Source: Spirochaetaceae bacterium (GTDB lineage: Bacteria; Spirochaetota; Spirochaetia; Treponematales; Breznakiellaceae). From it: 10,877 bases of DNA. The notes below the pieces were generated by a model that had not been told where the DNA came from, made no database searches, and worked only from the letters and a program-made list of their open reading frames with translations. Within the stretch, counting starts at the first letter, position 1. The number at the start of each line of letters is the position of its first letter. The position numbers and the translations under genes were made by a program. The stretch lies in NCBI GenBank assembly GCA_031267475.1, contig JAIRZA010000220.1, positions 1-10,877 of the forward strand. Direction: 5' to 3'. Shown here piece after piece: positions 1 to 6,840 of the stretch.

Positions 1-395
1 CCGTCTCTGCGGCAAATTATGTCATAATCCGGCATTTTATCTACGTACTGAAGAAAATCGGGGTATGAGATGTTGGAGGGTATCTCGATTTTACCGCTTA
101 TGGGGACTTTGAAGTGTCCAGCGGCGTTTGCCAGCGCTTTTATCGGGTCAAGCGCGTACTCCGTGAAGGGTATTACAAAATCGCAGGCGGCGTAGAGTTT
201 GGCTACGTTTATGTCCCATGGAACTAGTAGTGATTTTCTATCAGATGATAAAAAAAGGAGCGCGTCGCCTGGTTGTCCGGTCAGCCACCGGATGGAGGTA
301 TCCCGCCGGTCCTCGTTGTCTTGTAGCATTACCAAGCTAAGCGATTCGGACTCCATCCATGTGTACAGCTTTTCCCGCCGTTTAAGATAATCCAT
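1..395 (-). CDS. M24-family metallopeptidase (Xaa-Pro peptidase-like), N-terminal part, cut by window edge
   Basis: Reading the minus strand from the ATG at 395 gives 131 residues with no stop before the window edge. The start is supported by an AGGAG ribosome-binding site at 402-406. The protein begins MDYLKRREKL and continues with a segment SIRWLTGQPGDALLFL, then KSLLVPWDIN. This pattern resembles the creatinase/prolidase N-terminal domain of M24 peptidases, which has a short helix, a Y/WLTG motif and then a strand-rich stretch describing 'no peptidase activity needed for substrate recognition'. The pita-bread catalytic domain with its metal ligands would lie beyond the window, so activity cannot be judged. 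In this family the enzyme cleaves X-Pro bonds or related amide substrates in the cytoplasm. It is transcribed away from the hairpin-rich region and looks monocistronic at its 5' end. The family call rests on pattern memory and is moderately sure. Confidence 0.6.
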   Translation of the reverse strand, partial: MDYLKRREKLYTWMESESLSLVMLQDNEDRRDTSIRWLTGQPGDALLFLSSDRKSLLVPWDINVAKLYAACDFVIPFTEYALDPIKALANAAGHFKVPISGKIEIPSNISYPDFLQYVDKMPDYDIICRRD

Positions 396-420
396 TCACC
401 GCTCCTGTGTATCAAAATTT

Positions 421-441
421 AGGTTTGTCTCACGTAAACCT
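421..441. repeat. Short inverted repeat in the leader of the M24 peptidase gene
   Basis: AGGTTT (421-426) and AAACCT (436-441) form a 6-bp inverted repeat around a 9-base centre, about 30 bases upstream of the minus-strand start at 395. It could be a protein-binding site or a weak hairpin in the 5' leader. No clear -35/-10 pair was found next to it, although the AT-rich stretch at about 450-475 could hold the promoter. Confidence 0.25.
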
Positions 442-593
442 GTTATTTACTGTATATGTATGTGTAAATAATAGCCAGTGTAAACGTCATAAGCAAAACG
501 CGCAAGCATTTGTCCGCCCGACGCCCGCCAGCGGGTTTCATATCCGCTACGCGGCGGCGTACCCACATATGTTGAAATTTTGACGAGAGCATG

Positions 594-645
594 GAGTTTG
601 CGCCACGCGCAAACTCTGGAGCTGAACACGCCCCGCGTGTTCAGC
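594..645. repeat. Double hairpin A (two adjacent perfect stems with 3-base loops)
   Basis: The first stem pairs 594-603 (GAGTTTGCGC) with 607-616 around the loop CAC, giving 10 bp. Four bases later the second stem pairs 621-631 (GCTGAACACGC) with 635-645 around the loop CCC, giving 11 bp. Both tips have the form CGC-NNN-GCG. There is no following T run in either direction, so a simple terminator role is not supported. The first stem shares AGTTTGCGC with the first stem of the pair at 762-834. Confidence 0.75.
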
Positions 646-761
646 CAGTTGCCATTTCATGTATTTTGCGTTAAATTGTCTAGTATGAAAAACTCTGCGG
701 CCGGCCGCGATATTAACTTTACAAACCATTCGCTTAACGCCGCTTTCGGCGCTGTCAGCGA

Positions 762-834
762 CGTAGTTTGCGCGGAGCGCAAACTACGCAAGATAAATGA
801 GTTGCAAACGCTCCGCGTTTGCAACTCATTTATC
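762..834. repeat. Double hairpin B (12-bp and 20-bp perfect stems with 3-base loops)
   Basis: The first stem pairs 762-773 (CGTAGTTTGCGC) with 777-788 around the loop GGA, giving 12 bp. Three bases later a 20-bp stem without mismatch pairs 792-811 with 815-834 around the loop TCC. Tip geometry CGC-NNN-GCG is the same as in pair A. The first stem of this pair and the first stem of pair A share AGTTTGCGC plus its complement but differ in the outer bases, with pairing kept on both sides. The second stem runs straight into the C tract. Confidence 0.8.
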
Positions 835-847
835 CCCCCCCCCCCCC
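834..847. repeat. Homopolymeric C14 tract (G14 on the minus strand)
   Basis: Fourteen consecutive C residues sit between the 20-bp hairpin and the -35 box of the lipoprotein promoter. Tracts of this length slip readily during replication, and poly-G/C tracts near promoters are a known phase-variation mechanism in Treponema (tpr genes) and other pathogens. The tract is also the position most likely to be miscounted in sequencing or assembly. Confidence 0.85.
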
Positions 848-852
848 AACAC

Positions 853-881
853 TTGTAATACCGTTTTTCAAACAATATATA
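853..881 (+). promoter_or_regulatory. Predicted sigma70-type promoter for the surface lipoprotein gene
   Basis: TTGTAA (853-858) and TATATA (876-881) are separated by exactly 17 bases, each matching four of six consensus positions. The predicted transcript would begin near 888 and carry a leader of about 150 bases. That leader contains the damaged palindrome at 916-942 and the hairpin at 976-1016. The C tract ends only five bases upstream of the -35 box, so changes in its length would alter contacts just upstream of the promoter. Confidence 0.5.
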
Positions 882-915
882 TACATTCCTCATCCGCCGT
901 AACAAGTATACAAGC

Positions 916-942
916 GGCGCTGATTAACAGCCAAGATAATCA
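916..942. repeat. Degenerate copy of a dispersed palindrome
   Basis: Positions 916-935 match 20 of 20 bases with the complement of the intact palindrome at 4012-4046. The right arm has decayed (ATAATCA remains), so no long stem can form. A third, shortened relative is at 8472-8501. This copy lies in the predicted leader of the lipoprotein mRNA. Confidence 0.65.
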
Positions 943-975
943 AACCGCCCCAAAACACCAGCCTTGCGCCATTTA

Positions 976-1016
976 TACCGCGGCGATATGCCGCGACGCG
1001 GCATATCGCCGCGGTA
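976..1016. repeat. 19-bp perfect hairpin in the lipoprotein leader
   Basis: Positions 976-994 pair without mismatch with 998-1016 around the loop GAC. The stem contains GGCGATATGCC and CCGCGG. It ends 11 bases before the AAGGA ribosome-binding site at 1028-1032, close enough to influence ribosome access or to protect the mRNA 5' region. There is no T run, so it is not an obvious terminator. Tip geometry (GC-NNN-GC) is the same as in the double hairpins upstream. Confidence 0.75.
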
Positions 1017-1039
1017 ATACTTTTATTAAGGAATACGCC

Positions 1040-3943
1040 ATGAAATCAACGTTATTAAATACATATAAAAATAAAACACAAACCGCCATAAGACGCGGCC
1101 TAACAGCGGCGCTTGCCGCCCTCATTTTCGCGGGATGCCCCGGCGCGGAAAGTTTACTGGAATTCCCGCAAACCAACACCGGCGGAAACAACCCGCCGTT
1201 ACGCGAGGGACCACCTGCGGAAGTCCGCCTAAAATCCATAAACGTCTATTATTCGGGAGACCCCGCAAAGAAAAACCTCTTAAACTCCTTCAACAACGCA
1301 TTAGGCGACTTCACCGTTACAGACGCGGACATAAATCAAAGCGAATACATTACAGTAGAAGCCGAAGCCGCGGATGAGGAAGCCTCCGTGTCAATCTCGT
1401 GGACATACGACGCAAAAACCGGCAAAATGAGCGAGCCCGTAACAGGAACGCCGGCGGTTCTTGGCGAAGTAAGCGTTCCAGAGAAAAGAGAAAGCGACCA
1501 AAAAGACACACAAATCAGCATACTCGTCGTCAACGGAAACAAAAAATACACCACCAACATCAGACTCAGAGCCCCCGGCGCGGATGCTTCGTTGATGAGA
1601 CTATCGGTTAAACTCAACGCCGGCAGCGCCGGCGACGCCGAACTGCTGCCGGATTTGGGCTTTAGCGGCGATGAAGCCGCAATCCCGTTCTATGCGTCCG
1701 TTTACCAGTACGCGGTCAGCCTTGACGACAGCAACGCGTCCTTAGTCATAACAGCGCAGGCTGCGTCTGTAGACTCCGAAATAACACTTACACAAGACGG
1801 GACGCTAATACAAGCAACGAAAACGGCGGTGGTGGAAGAAGAACCGGAGCCCGACCCCCAGACATCAATTTTAGCGTCAGAGAACGAGGAGGATTTGAAC
1901 CCGCCCGAAGCCGCGCCGGCGGGTTACATATACTCGTGGAACATAACCGGAGGGAAAGCGGGCGCAAACGCCTCAAAAATAGTGTTGACCAGTGTCAATA
2001 AGGCGTCCGGCTCCGAGGTTTCAAGCAAATACACCGTAATGCTAGTGCCCCCGGCGGATCCGGCTCTTGCAGACGCGCATCTTTCGTACCTGAAATTGAC
2101 GTACACGGGTTCCGGCGCTGACGCGATAAACTTTAGCCCCGAAGATCTTTCTTACACCGCTACCGTTCCAAGCATGGAAACGGCGGTCAAACTGGTACAG
2201 TGCACTCCGCGCGGCAAGGGGATAATTTCCATCGCGTACAAGACGGTAAGCACTGCCGGAGCGGAGAAGTCCCCCGGAACTATAGACATCATGGGTCTAC
2301 CTTCATCTGAGATTAGCCTGCCTGCGGCGGGTTCCGGCGATAAACTTGTGGTAACTGTTGCGGTAGCGCTGGATGACCCATACGCCGGCGGCTCGATGGT
2401 GTACACGGTGGAGTTTACAAAACCCTCCTATTCCCTCTCTTACGAGGGTACGATTCAGGTTGAGGGAGGAAGCGGGTATACATTGACAGGTTTGTCCGCG
2501 ACGACCGCGGACGGCGGCTCTGTAAGTGCTACACTGGGTGATAATGATACATGGACGGTGGCTATAGACCAGTTGAAAGGAGCGCCCGTAAGTTTTACGG
2601 CAACGTTCACAAAAACCGCAAGCGGCGGCACAACAACGGCGCACAGTGTAACGTGTTCGCCCGCATCTCCTGTAACGCCTGGCACACCAGCGGCTTTGAA
2701 GTTTAGCTTGACAAGCACGGACGAAAATCCCGTGTATCTTTTGGTACAGAGCGCCGCAGACTTGGCGAGCATGAGCGCTGCCGAAAACTATTTTCTAGCA
2801 AACAATATTGACCTTAGCACGTTGAACGATGGCAAATGGAGCGGACCCACAGGCTACATGGGGCATTTTAACGGCAACGGCAAAACGATAACGCTGTCGC
2901 TTTCTAAGACAGACGGCGACACCGGATTGTTTACAACCCTCGCCAGCGGCGCGATTATCGAAAACTTGCAGGTGGCGGTCAAAACATACGGCAGCGGCAC
3001 CGTTCAAAACGCTGCGCTGACAATGACGAAAAACAGTCACTTTGGGGCGGTTGTGGGTATGATTACAGACGGAGATTATATAATCAGAGGCGTTAGAGTT
3101 ACCGGCCGTCTGAATTATGCCGGAGGCAGCGACTATCTGCTTGTAGGCGGTTTGATTGGCGAAGTTCAGAACAAGAAAAACGCAACTCTTCTTATAGAAA
3201 ATTGTGAGAGCAATATTGAGATGGGTGGAACTGTTAAGGCAACAGTAAAAGAATCAACAAGTAATGATAATACTATGTTTGGTTTTGGCGGCTTAATAGG
3301 TAAAAGCGCCCTAGATAGTGGTTCTGTTACAATAAGAAATTCACGTACCAGTGGAACAATAATTGTAACAAATGAGACCAGCTTCACGCATAGCAGCACT
3401 ACCGGCGGCGGTCTTATTGGCGTTGAAGGACAAGGCAAAAACAATTCAGAGAATGCCGCCGGCGCCGCTCTTGTCATTGAAAACTGCTATTCCACTATGG
3501 AAATCGTTATAACATCAAGTTGGGCGGACAATAGCAACGACAGGGCTGCATCCGCCGGCGGTTTGATTGGCTCTCTTTATAATAGCAAAACTGAATCAAA
3601 CATTAAAAACTCTGTCGCCCTTAATCCAAAAGTTATAGCTGTCTCCAAATCAACAGCATCAGGCGACTTCGCGTTTAGCGGGCGTGTGGTAGGACGGAAT
3701 GTGACTAATAACAAGGCTGCCCTTTCAGGAAACTACGCGCTTAAAACTATGCTTACCGGAACAAGCGAAAGCGGCGCGGTGGTGAATAACGCTGACATCA
3801 ATGGCAGCAGCAACGACGGAACTGGCGAAGATTTTTCTTTCTTTCAAAATGCGGCTAATTGGAAAAATATGGGTTTTACCGATGCGAACTGGGACTTTAC
3901 CGCAGTCGGGGCAAACGGCTATCCGGCGCTTAAATTCAAATGA
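1040..3943 (+). CDS. Large surface lipoprotein with cadherin-like domains and GLUG-type repeats
   Basis: The product is 967 residues. The ATG at 1040 is chosen because AAGGA lies 7 bases upstream and a lipoprotein signal follows directly: basic residues to about 20, a hydrophobic stretch, then FAGC with the lipid-modified Cys at 33. Residues about 67-178 form an uncharacterised beta-rich domain. About 183-335 and 345-463 resemble cadherin-like beta-sandwich domains (pattern L-x-L-x-L, then F-x-P-x-x-x-x-Y-x-A-x-V). About 470-550 is another beta domain. Residues 572-967 carry repeated GGLIG...I-x-N-C/S units typical of GLUG motifs, which probably fold as a beta-helix. Proteins of this kind sit on the cell surface and are thought to serve in adhesion. 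A longer open frame begins at 797, but it would bury the signal peptide. Base composition changes along the gene: A/C-rich to about 1850, G/T-richer after about 2350, AT-rich near 3180-3400. Ligand and exact function are unknown. Confidence 0.8.
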   Translation: MKSTLLNTYKNKTQTAIRRGLTAALAALIFAGCPGAESLLEFPQTNTGGNNPPLREGPPAEVRLKSINVYYSGDPAKKNLLNSFNNALGDFTVTDADINQSEYITVEAEAADEEASVSISWTYDAKTGKMSEPVTGTPAVLGEVSVPEKRESDQKDTQISILVVNGNKKYTTNIRLRAPGADASLMRLSVKLNAGSAGDAELLPDLGFSGDEAAIPFYASVYQYAVSLDDSNASLVITAQAASVDSEITLTQDGTLIQATKTAVVEEEPEPDPQTSILASENEEDLNPPEAAPAGYIYSWNITGGKAGANASKIVLTSVNKASGSEVSSKYTVMLVPPADPALADAHLSYLKLTYTGSGADAINFSPEDLSYTATVPSMETAVKLVQCTPRGKGIISIAYKTVSTAGAEKSPGTIDIMGLPSSEISLPAAGSGDKLVVTVAVALDDPYAGGSMVYTVEFTKPSYSLSYEGTIQVEGGSGYTLTGLSATTADGGSVSATLGDNDTWTVAIDQLKGAPVSFTATFTKTASGGTTTAHSVTCSPASPVTPGTPAALKFSLTSTDENPVYLLVQSAADLASMSAAENYFLANNIDLSTLNDGKWSGPTGYMGHFNGNGKTITLSLSKTDGDTGLFTTLASGAIIENLQVAVKTYGSGTVQNAALTMTKNSHFGAVVGMITDGDYIIRGVRVTGRLNYAGGSDYLLVGGLIGEVQNKKNATLLIENCESNIEMGGTVKATVKESTSNDNTMFGFGGLIGKSALDSGSVTIRNSRTSGTIIVTNETSFTHSSTTGGGLIGVEGQGKNNSENAAGAALVIENCYSTMEIVITSSWADNSNDRAASAGGLIGSLYNSKTESNIKNSVALNPKVIAVSKSTASGDFAFSGRVVGRNVTNNKAALSGNYALKTMLTGTSESGAVVNNADINGSSNDGTGEDFSFFQNAANWKNMGFTDANWDFTAVGANGYPALKFK

Positions 3944-3979
3944 CAGCCCGCAAGCTAAAGAAGCGGGAATAGCGCGTTT

Positions 3980-4007
3980 TTCCCGCGGAAAACATTTTCC
4001 GCGGGGA
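3980..4007. repeat. Hairpin after the lipoprotein gene
   Basis: CCCGCGGAAA (3982-3991) pairs with 3996-4005 around the loop ACAT; A-T and G-T pairs extend it outward by a few bases. It lies 38 bases after the stop at 3943 and six bases before the larger palindrome at 4012. Together the two form another side-by-side hairpin pair. It probably helps end or stabilise the lipoprotein transcript. Confidence 0.55.
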
Positions 4008-4011
4008 AAGC

Positions 4012-4046
4012 GGCGCTGATTAACAGCTTGGCTGTTAATCAGCGCC
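4012..4046. terminator. Palindrome between convergent genes, probable bidirectional terminator
   Basis: Positions 4012-4027 pair perfectly with 4031-4046 around the loop TTG (16 bp, core CGCTGATTAAC). On the plus strand a TAGTTTTATT stretch follows shortly after, consistent with termination of the lipoprotein transcript. On the minus strand it could end the GH18 transcript, but no T run follows there. The right arm overlaps the last codons and the TGA stop of the GH18 gene. The same sequence family occurs at 916-942 and 8472-8501. Confidence 0.6.
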
Positions 4047-5115
4047 CGTCTAGTTTTATTAACTGCCAGACTTTAGGAGTCTCTTGTCCCAGCCGCCAGA
4101 AACCTATATTTTGAACACCCCGTCCGCGGTACATACTCATACGGGCGGCAAGGGAATATTCATCTTCGTAGTATACGGTAACTTTGACAGTTATATCGTA
4201 AGTAAACACCGGAATACCGTTTTCGCGGCGGAAATCTTGCACGTTGTAATCACGTTTAAGCCCTTCCGTAGTGCTGTGGATAAGAGCGCGCGATGTGCTT
4301 TTGTCGCCCCAGCCGCGTCCGTAAAACGGTATGCCCATTATTAGCTTTTCGGGGCCTATCGCATGAAGACCGTATTCCGCGACCGCCGCGCACCATTTCA
4401 TCGAGGCTACAGGACCGGGAGCGCTGCCGGACCAATGTTCGTCGTAAGCCATGACAAAAACACGGTCGACAAGCGCGGATATTGAGGTGTAGCTGTAAAC
4501 GCCGTCGGCGCGAGTACGACCCGGCACACAGACTGAAAGCATCCGCCCGCCTAAACCGGCTCGTAATTCGGCTAAAAATGATAAAAAATGCTCCGCGTCC
4601 CGCGCCGGAACACTTTCTAAATCTATGTTAAGCCCGTCATATTCTTTGGCCGCCGCGAGTATTTCGGATACAAGCCGTTTTCGCGCCTCCGTCCCGCTCT
4701 GAATCACAAAATGGGTGAGTCCGGCGCTGTTGCAAATAACCGCGAGATGAACTCTCCCGTTAAATCCGGATATGCTTTTCCTTCGGGGAATGTCGGCCAA
4801 CTGCCCGTAACGGTCAACTTCGGCGGCGAAGTGTACCACGTCCGAGACAGGGTACTGTCTTTTTAAGTCCTTTTCACGCCCGTTTAGCATATATGCCCAA
4901 ACTTCGCTAAAAGCGTTTTCAGGAAGATTTTCATCATGGTCAAACGCTTCGTAGGCGATTTCTTCCGCGGGGATCTCGTCGTCTTCCAAAAATTCCTCAG
5001 ACACATCCGCAGGCGACTCTGTCTGCAAACCGTCGCCGGCGGGCGGCGCGCTTTTACAATTTGTAATTACAACAACTACCATCAGCGTTAAGGTAAATTT
5101 TAATATAGCGCACAT
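4039..5115 (-). CDS. GH18-family glycosidase, lipoprotein (SleL/YaaH-like catalytic domain)
   Basis: The product is 358 residues from the ATG at 5115 (a TTG at 5118 would add one). A short hydrophobic N-terminus ends in VITNC, a relaxed spirochaetal lipobox, followed by an acidic linker of about 45 residues. The catalytic domain shows DGLNIDLES (about 160-168), matching the GH18 signature DGxDxDxE with Asn at the second Asp, as in YaaH/SleL-type enzymes; the final Glu is the expected acid catalyst. Other GH18 features are VFVMAYDEHW, KLIMGIPFYGRGW and the C-terminal IGFWRLGQE. Family members cut GlcNAc-containing polymers such as peptidoglycan or chitin. No LysM domain is present, so the lipid anchor would provide localisation, facing the periplasm or cell surface. 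There is no Shine-Dalgarno sequence. The gene is monocistronic, and its stop codon lies inside the palindrome at 4012-4046. The fold is well supported; the substrate is unknown. Confidence 0.82.
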   Translation of the reverse strand: MCAILKFTLTLMVVVVITNCKSAPPAGDGLQTESPADVSEEFLEDDEIPAEEIAYEAFDHDENLPENAFSEVWAYMLNGREKDLKRQYPVSDVVHFAAEVDRYGQLADIPRRKSISGFNGRVHLAVICNSAGLTHFVIQSGTEARKRLVSEILAAAKEYDGLNIDLESVPARDAEHFLSFLAELRAGLGGRMLSVCVPGRTRADGVYSYTSISALVDRVFVMAYDEHWSGSAPGPVASMKWCAAVAEYGLHAIGPEKLIMGIPFYGRGWGDKSTSRALIHSTTEGLKRDYNVQDFRRENGIPVFTYDITVKVTVYYEDEYSLAARMSMYRGRGVQNIGFWRLGQETPKVWQLIKLDGR

Positions 5116-5122
5116 CAATTTT

Positions 5123-5151
5123 ATGATAGTGGCGCGCTAATTTTGCGGCAA
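5123..5151 (-). promoter_or_regulatory. Predicted promoter abutting the GH18 start codon
   Basis: On the minus strand TTGCCG (5146-5151) and TATCAT (5123-5128) are separated by 17 bases; the -10 matches five of six consensus positions. Only seven bases separate the -10 from the ATG at 5115, so transcription should begin at or next to the start codon. Together with the lack of a Shine-Dalgarno sequence this points to a leaderless mRNA. Confidence 0.5.
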
Positions 5152-5284
5152 GAGTAAGGCGGGGCCGCAATTCCGAATTCAAAAAAACGCTGAAAATTAT
5201 TGAACTGACTTTTGCTTACCATTGCGGGAGAGGTCTCTGATAGCTTTTGAAATCGGAATCGCTGATTGCCAGCTTAACTTTTTT

Positions 5285-5312
5285 TTGTTTGTTTGCTAGT
5301 CTAACATATAAT
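5285..5312 (+). promoter_or_regulatory. Possible promoter overlapping the DUF1538 start codon
   Basis: A perfect TATAAT (5307-5312) includes the first two bases of the ATG at 5311, with TTGTTT (5285-5290) 16 bases upstream in a T-rich stretch. If this is the real -10, transcripts would start just inside the coding frame, which conflicts with the chosen start. It may be chance in AT-rich sequence. No Shine-Dalgarno sequence precedes 5311, and the rest of the 5152-5284 interval shows no clear alternative. Confidence 0.25.
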
Positions 5313-6840
5313 GAATAAAATACTTTACGATAAAATAACTGAGGCGTTCTCGTCCGTGCTGCCGATAACGTTGATTGTGCTTATCGCCAGTGTCGCCCTC
5401 ACGCCGTTGCCGGCCGGTACTATACTAATGTTTTTGATGGGCGCGGCGTTGCTCGTCATAGGCATGGGGCTTTTCACGTTGGGCGCGGATATGGCGATGA
5501 TGCCTATGGGAGAAGGTATTGGCATTCAGCTTACAAAAACGCCAAACCTTTTTTTGATAGTGGTAATAAGTTTCATTATGGGACTTGTTATTACGATTGC
5601 CGAGCCTGACTTGCAGGTGCTGGCGCAGCAGGTGCCCTCAATACGCCCGTCTATCGCGTTGATTGTAACCGTAGGCATAGGAGTAGGAATATTCCTTGTG
5701 CTGGCTGTTCTGCGCATCCTTTTGAAAATACAGTTGTCGGTTCTTCTTATAATTTTTTACATAATTACATTCGCGCTGGCCTATTTTACACCGGAAAATT
5801 TTCGCGCGGTGGCTTTCGACTCCGGCGGCGTAACAACCGGTCCTATAACAGTGCCTTTCATTTTGGCGATGGGTATAGGCGTTGTTTCTATACGCGGCGA
5901 TAAGGGCTCGCAAGACGACAGCTTTGGGCTTGTCGCGCTTTGCAGTATAGGACCTATAATGGCGGTAATGATGCTGGGCATCATTTTTAACCCGTCCGGC
6001 GCGGATGTCGGGATGCACGAAATCCCCACTGTTGATACATCGCGCGATGTTGTAGTTAAATTTATGACGGCGCTCCCGCATTATACGAAGGATGTTTTAG
6101 TGGCGCTTGCCGCGCTTGTGTTCTTTTTCCTTGTTTTTCAACTAATTTCTAAACGTTTCAAAAAACACCAGCTTAAACGTATTGGCATTGGTTTTTTCTA
6201 TACGCTGGTAGGGCTTTTAGTGTTTTTGACAGGTGTAAACGTGGGTTTTATTCCTGTCGGACTGCTTCTAGGCTCGGAAATAGCGGCCTCGCCTCTTCGC
6301 TGGATACTGATTCCATTCGGGATGTTGGTCGGTTACTTCCTTGTCATGGCGGAACCGGCGGTGCACGTTTTGAATAAGCAGGTGGAAGACATATCATCGG
6401 GCGCTATACCTCAAAAAACAATGGCGCGTTCGCTCGCTATAGGCATGGCGGCGGCTTTGGCGCTCACCATGACTCGTATTCTGCTGAATATCCCTATCAT
6501 GTGGATACTCATACCGGGCTATGCGATAGCGCTCATAATGACATTCTTTGTGCCGCGTATTTTTGTGGGAATAGCCTTCGATTCGGGCGGAGTTTGCTCC
6601 GGGCCGCTTACATCAACTTTCCTGCTGCCGTTTGCTATGGGCGTCTGTGAAGGCTCCGGCGGCGATGTAATGACGCAGGCTTTCGGGGTTGTCGCTTTTG
6701 TCGCGCTGGCTCCGCTGATTGTCATTCAAGTGATGGGGCTTGTCTACAATATCAGGTTAAAAAAGAGCGCGGCGGAGGCTGGTTTGTTGGGCGAAGAAAG
6801 CGCCGGCAAAATTATCATTTATCCGGAGGCGGACTACTAA
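5311..6840 (+). CDS. DUF1538-family membrane protein with internal duplication
   Basis: The product is 509 residues, almost entirely hydrophobic, with about 12 or more membrane segments. It consists of two homologous halves. Motif AEPDLQVLAQQV (97-108) recurs as AEPAVHVLNKQV (347-358); AFDSGGVTTGP (168-178) recurs as AFDSGGVCSGP (422-432); FGLVALCSIGPI (205-216) recurs as FGVVAFVALAPL (458-469). These are the hallmarks of DUF1538, a family of probable transporters of unknown substrate often encoded next to PII-like genes. Conserved AEP and FDSGG motifs in membrane segments suggest a substrate- or ion-binding site formed by both repeats. The start at 5311 keeps the N-terminal helix leading into SVLPI, but no ribosome-binding site precedes it. 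The next gene starts directly after the TAA. The family is confident; the function is not known from sequence. Confidence 0.85.
   Translation: MNKILYDKITEAFSSVLPITLIVLIASVALTPLPAGTILMFLMGAALLVIGMGLFTLGADMAMMPMGEGIGIQLTKTPNLFLIVVISFIMGLVITIAEPDLQVLAQQVPSIRPSIALIVTVGIGVGIFLVLAVLRILLKIQLSVLLIIFYIITFALAYFTPENFRAVAFDSGGVTTGPITVPFILAMGIGVVSIRGDKGSQDDSFGLVALCSIGPIMAVMMLGIIFNPSGADVGMHEIPTVDTSRDVVVKFMTALPHYTKDVLVALAALVFFFLVFQLISKRFKKHQLKRIGIGFFYTLVGLLVFLTGVNVGFIPVGLLLGSEIAASPLRWILIPFGMLVGYFLVMAEPAVHVLNKQVEDISSGAIPQKTMARSLAIGMAAALALTMTRILLNIPIMWILIPGYAIALIMTFFVPRIFVGIAFDSGGVCSGPLTSTFLLPFAMGVCEGSGGDVMTQAFGVVAFVALAPLIVIQVMGLVYNIRLKKSAAEAGLLGEESAGKIIIYPEADY

Larger units (their letters stand above)
396..1039. 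other. Hairpin-rich intergenic block between divergent genes
   Basis: This 644-base stretch has no convincing protein gene. The open frames crossing it are low-complexity readings of palindromes. It holds two adjacent-hairpin pairs, a 12-base GC palindrome at 697-708 (GCGGCCGGCCGC), a small 5-bp hairpin at 738-751, a C14 tract, a plus-strand promoter, a damaged copy of a dispersed palindrome and a 19-bp hairpin just ahead of the lipoprotein ribosome-binding site. Such a density of perfect inverted repeats suggests accumulated small palindromic elements or a structured non-coding region. Confidence 0.6.

Noticed and set aside
697..708. 12-base palindrome GCGGCCGGCCGC as a regulatory site
   Set aside because: It is a short GC-only palindrome with no nearby promoter pair; it is mentioned only as part of the intergenic block.
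594..834. CRISPR-like array
   Set aside because: The units are palindromes of different sequence and length with no constant repeat-spacer spacing, and there are no cas genes.
580..905. Open frames of 60-92 residues on both strands across the hairpin cluster
   Set aside because: They are readings of palindromes and the C tract, overlap each other in several frames, and have no ribosome-binding site or recognisable protein pattern.
797..1039. Extension of the lipoprotein frame upstream to the ATG at 797
   Set aside because: It starts inside a hairpin, lacks a ribosome-binding site, reads the C tract as poly-Pro, lies upstream of the predicted promoter and would place the lipoprotein signal about 82 residues into the protein.
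5638..6081. 147-residue minus-strand frame inside the DUF1538 gene
   Set aside because: It is antisense to a well-supported conserved gene; its His/Tyr/Arg-rich composition is typical of a reverse-strand shadow.
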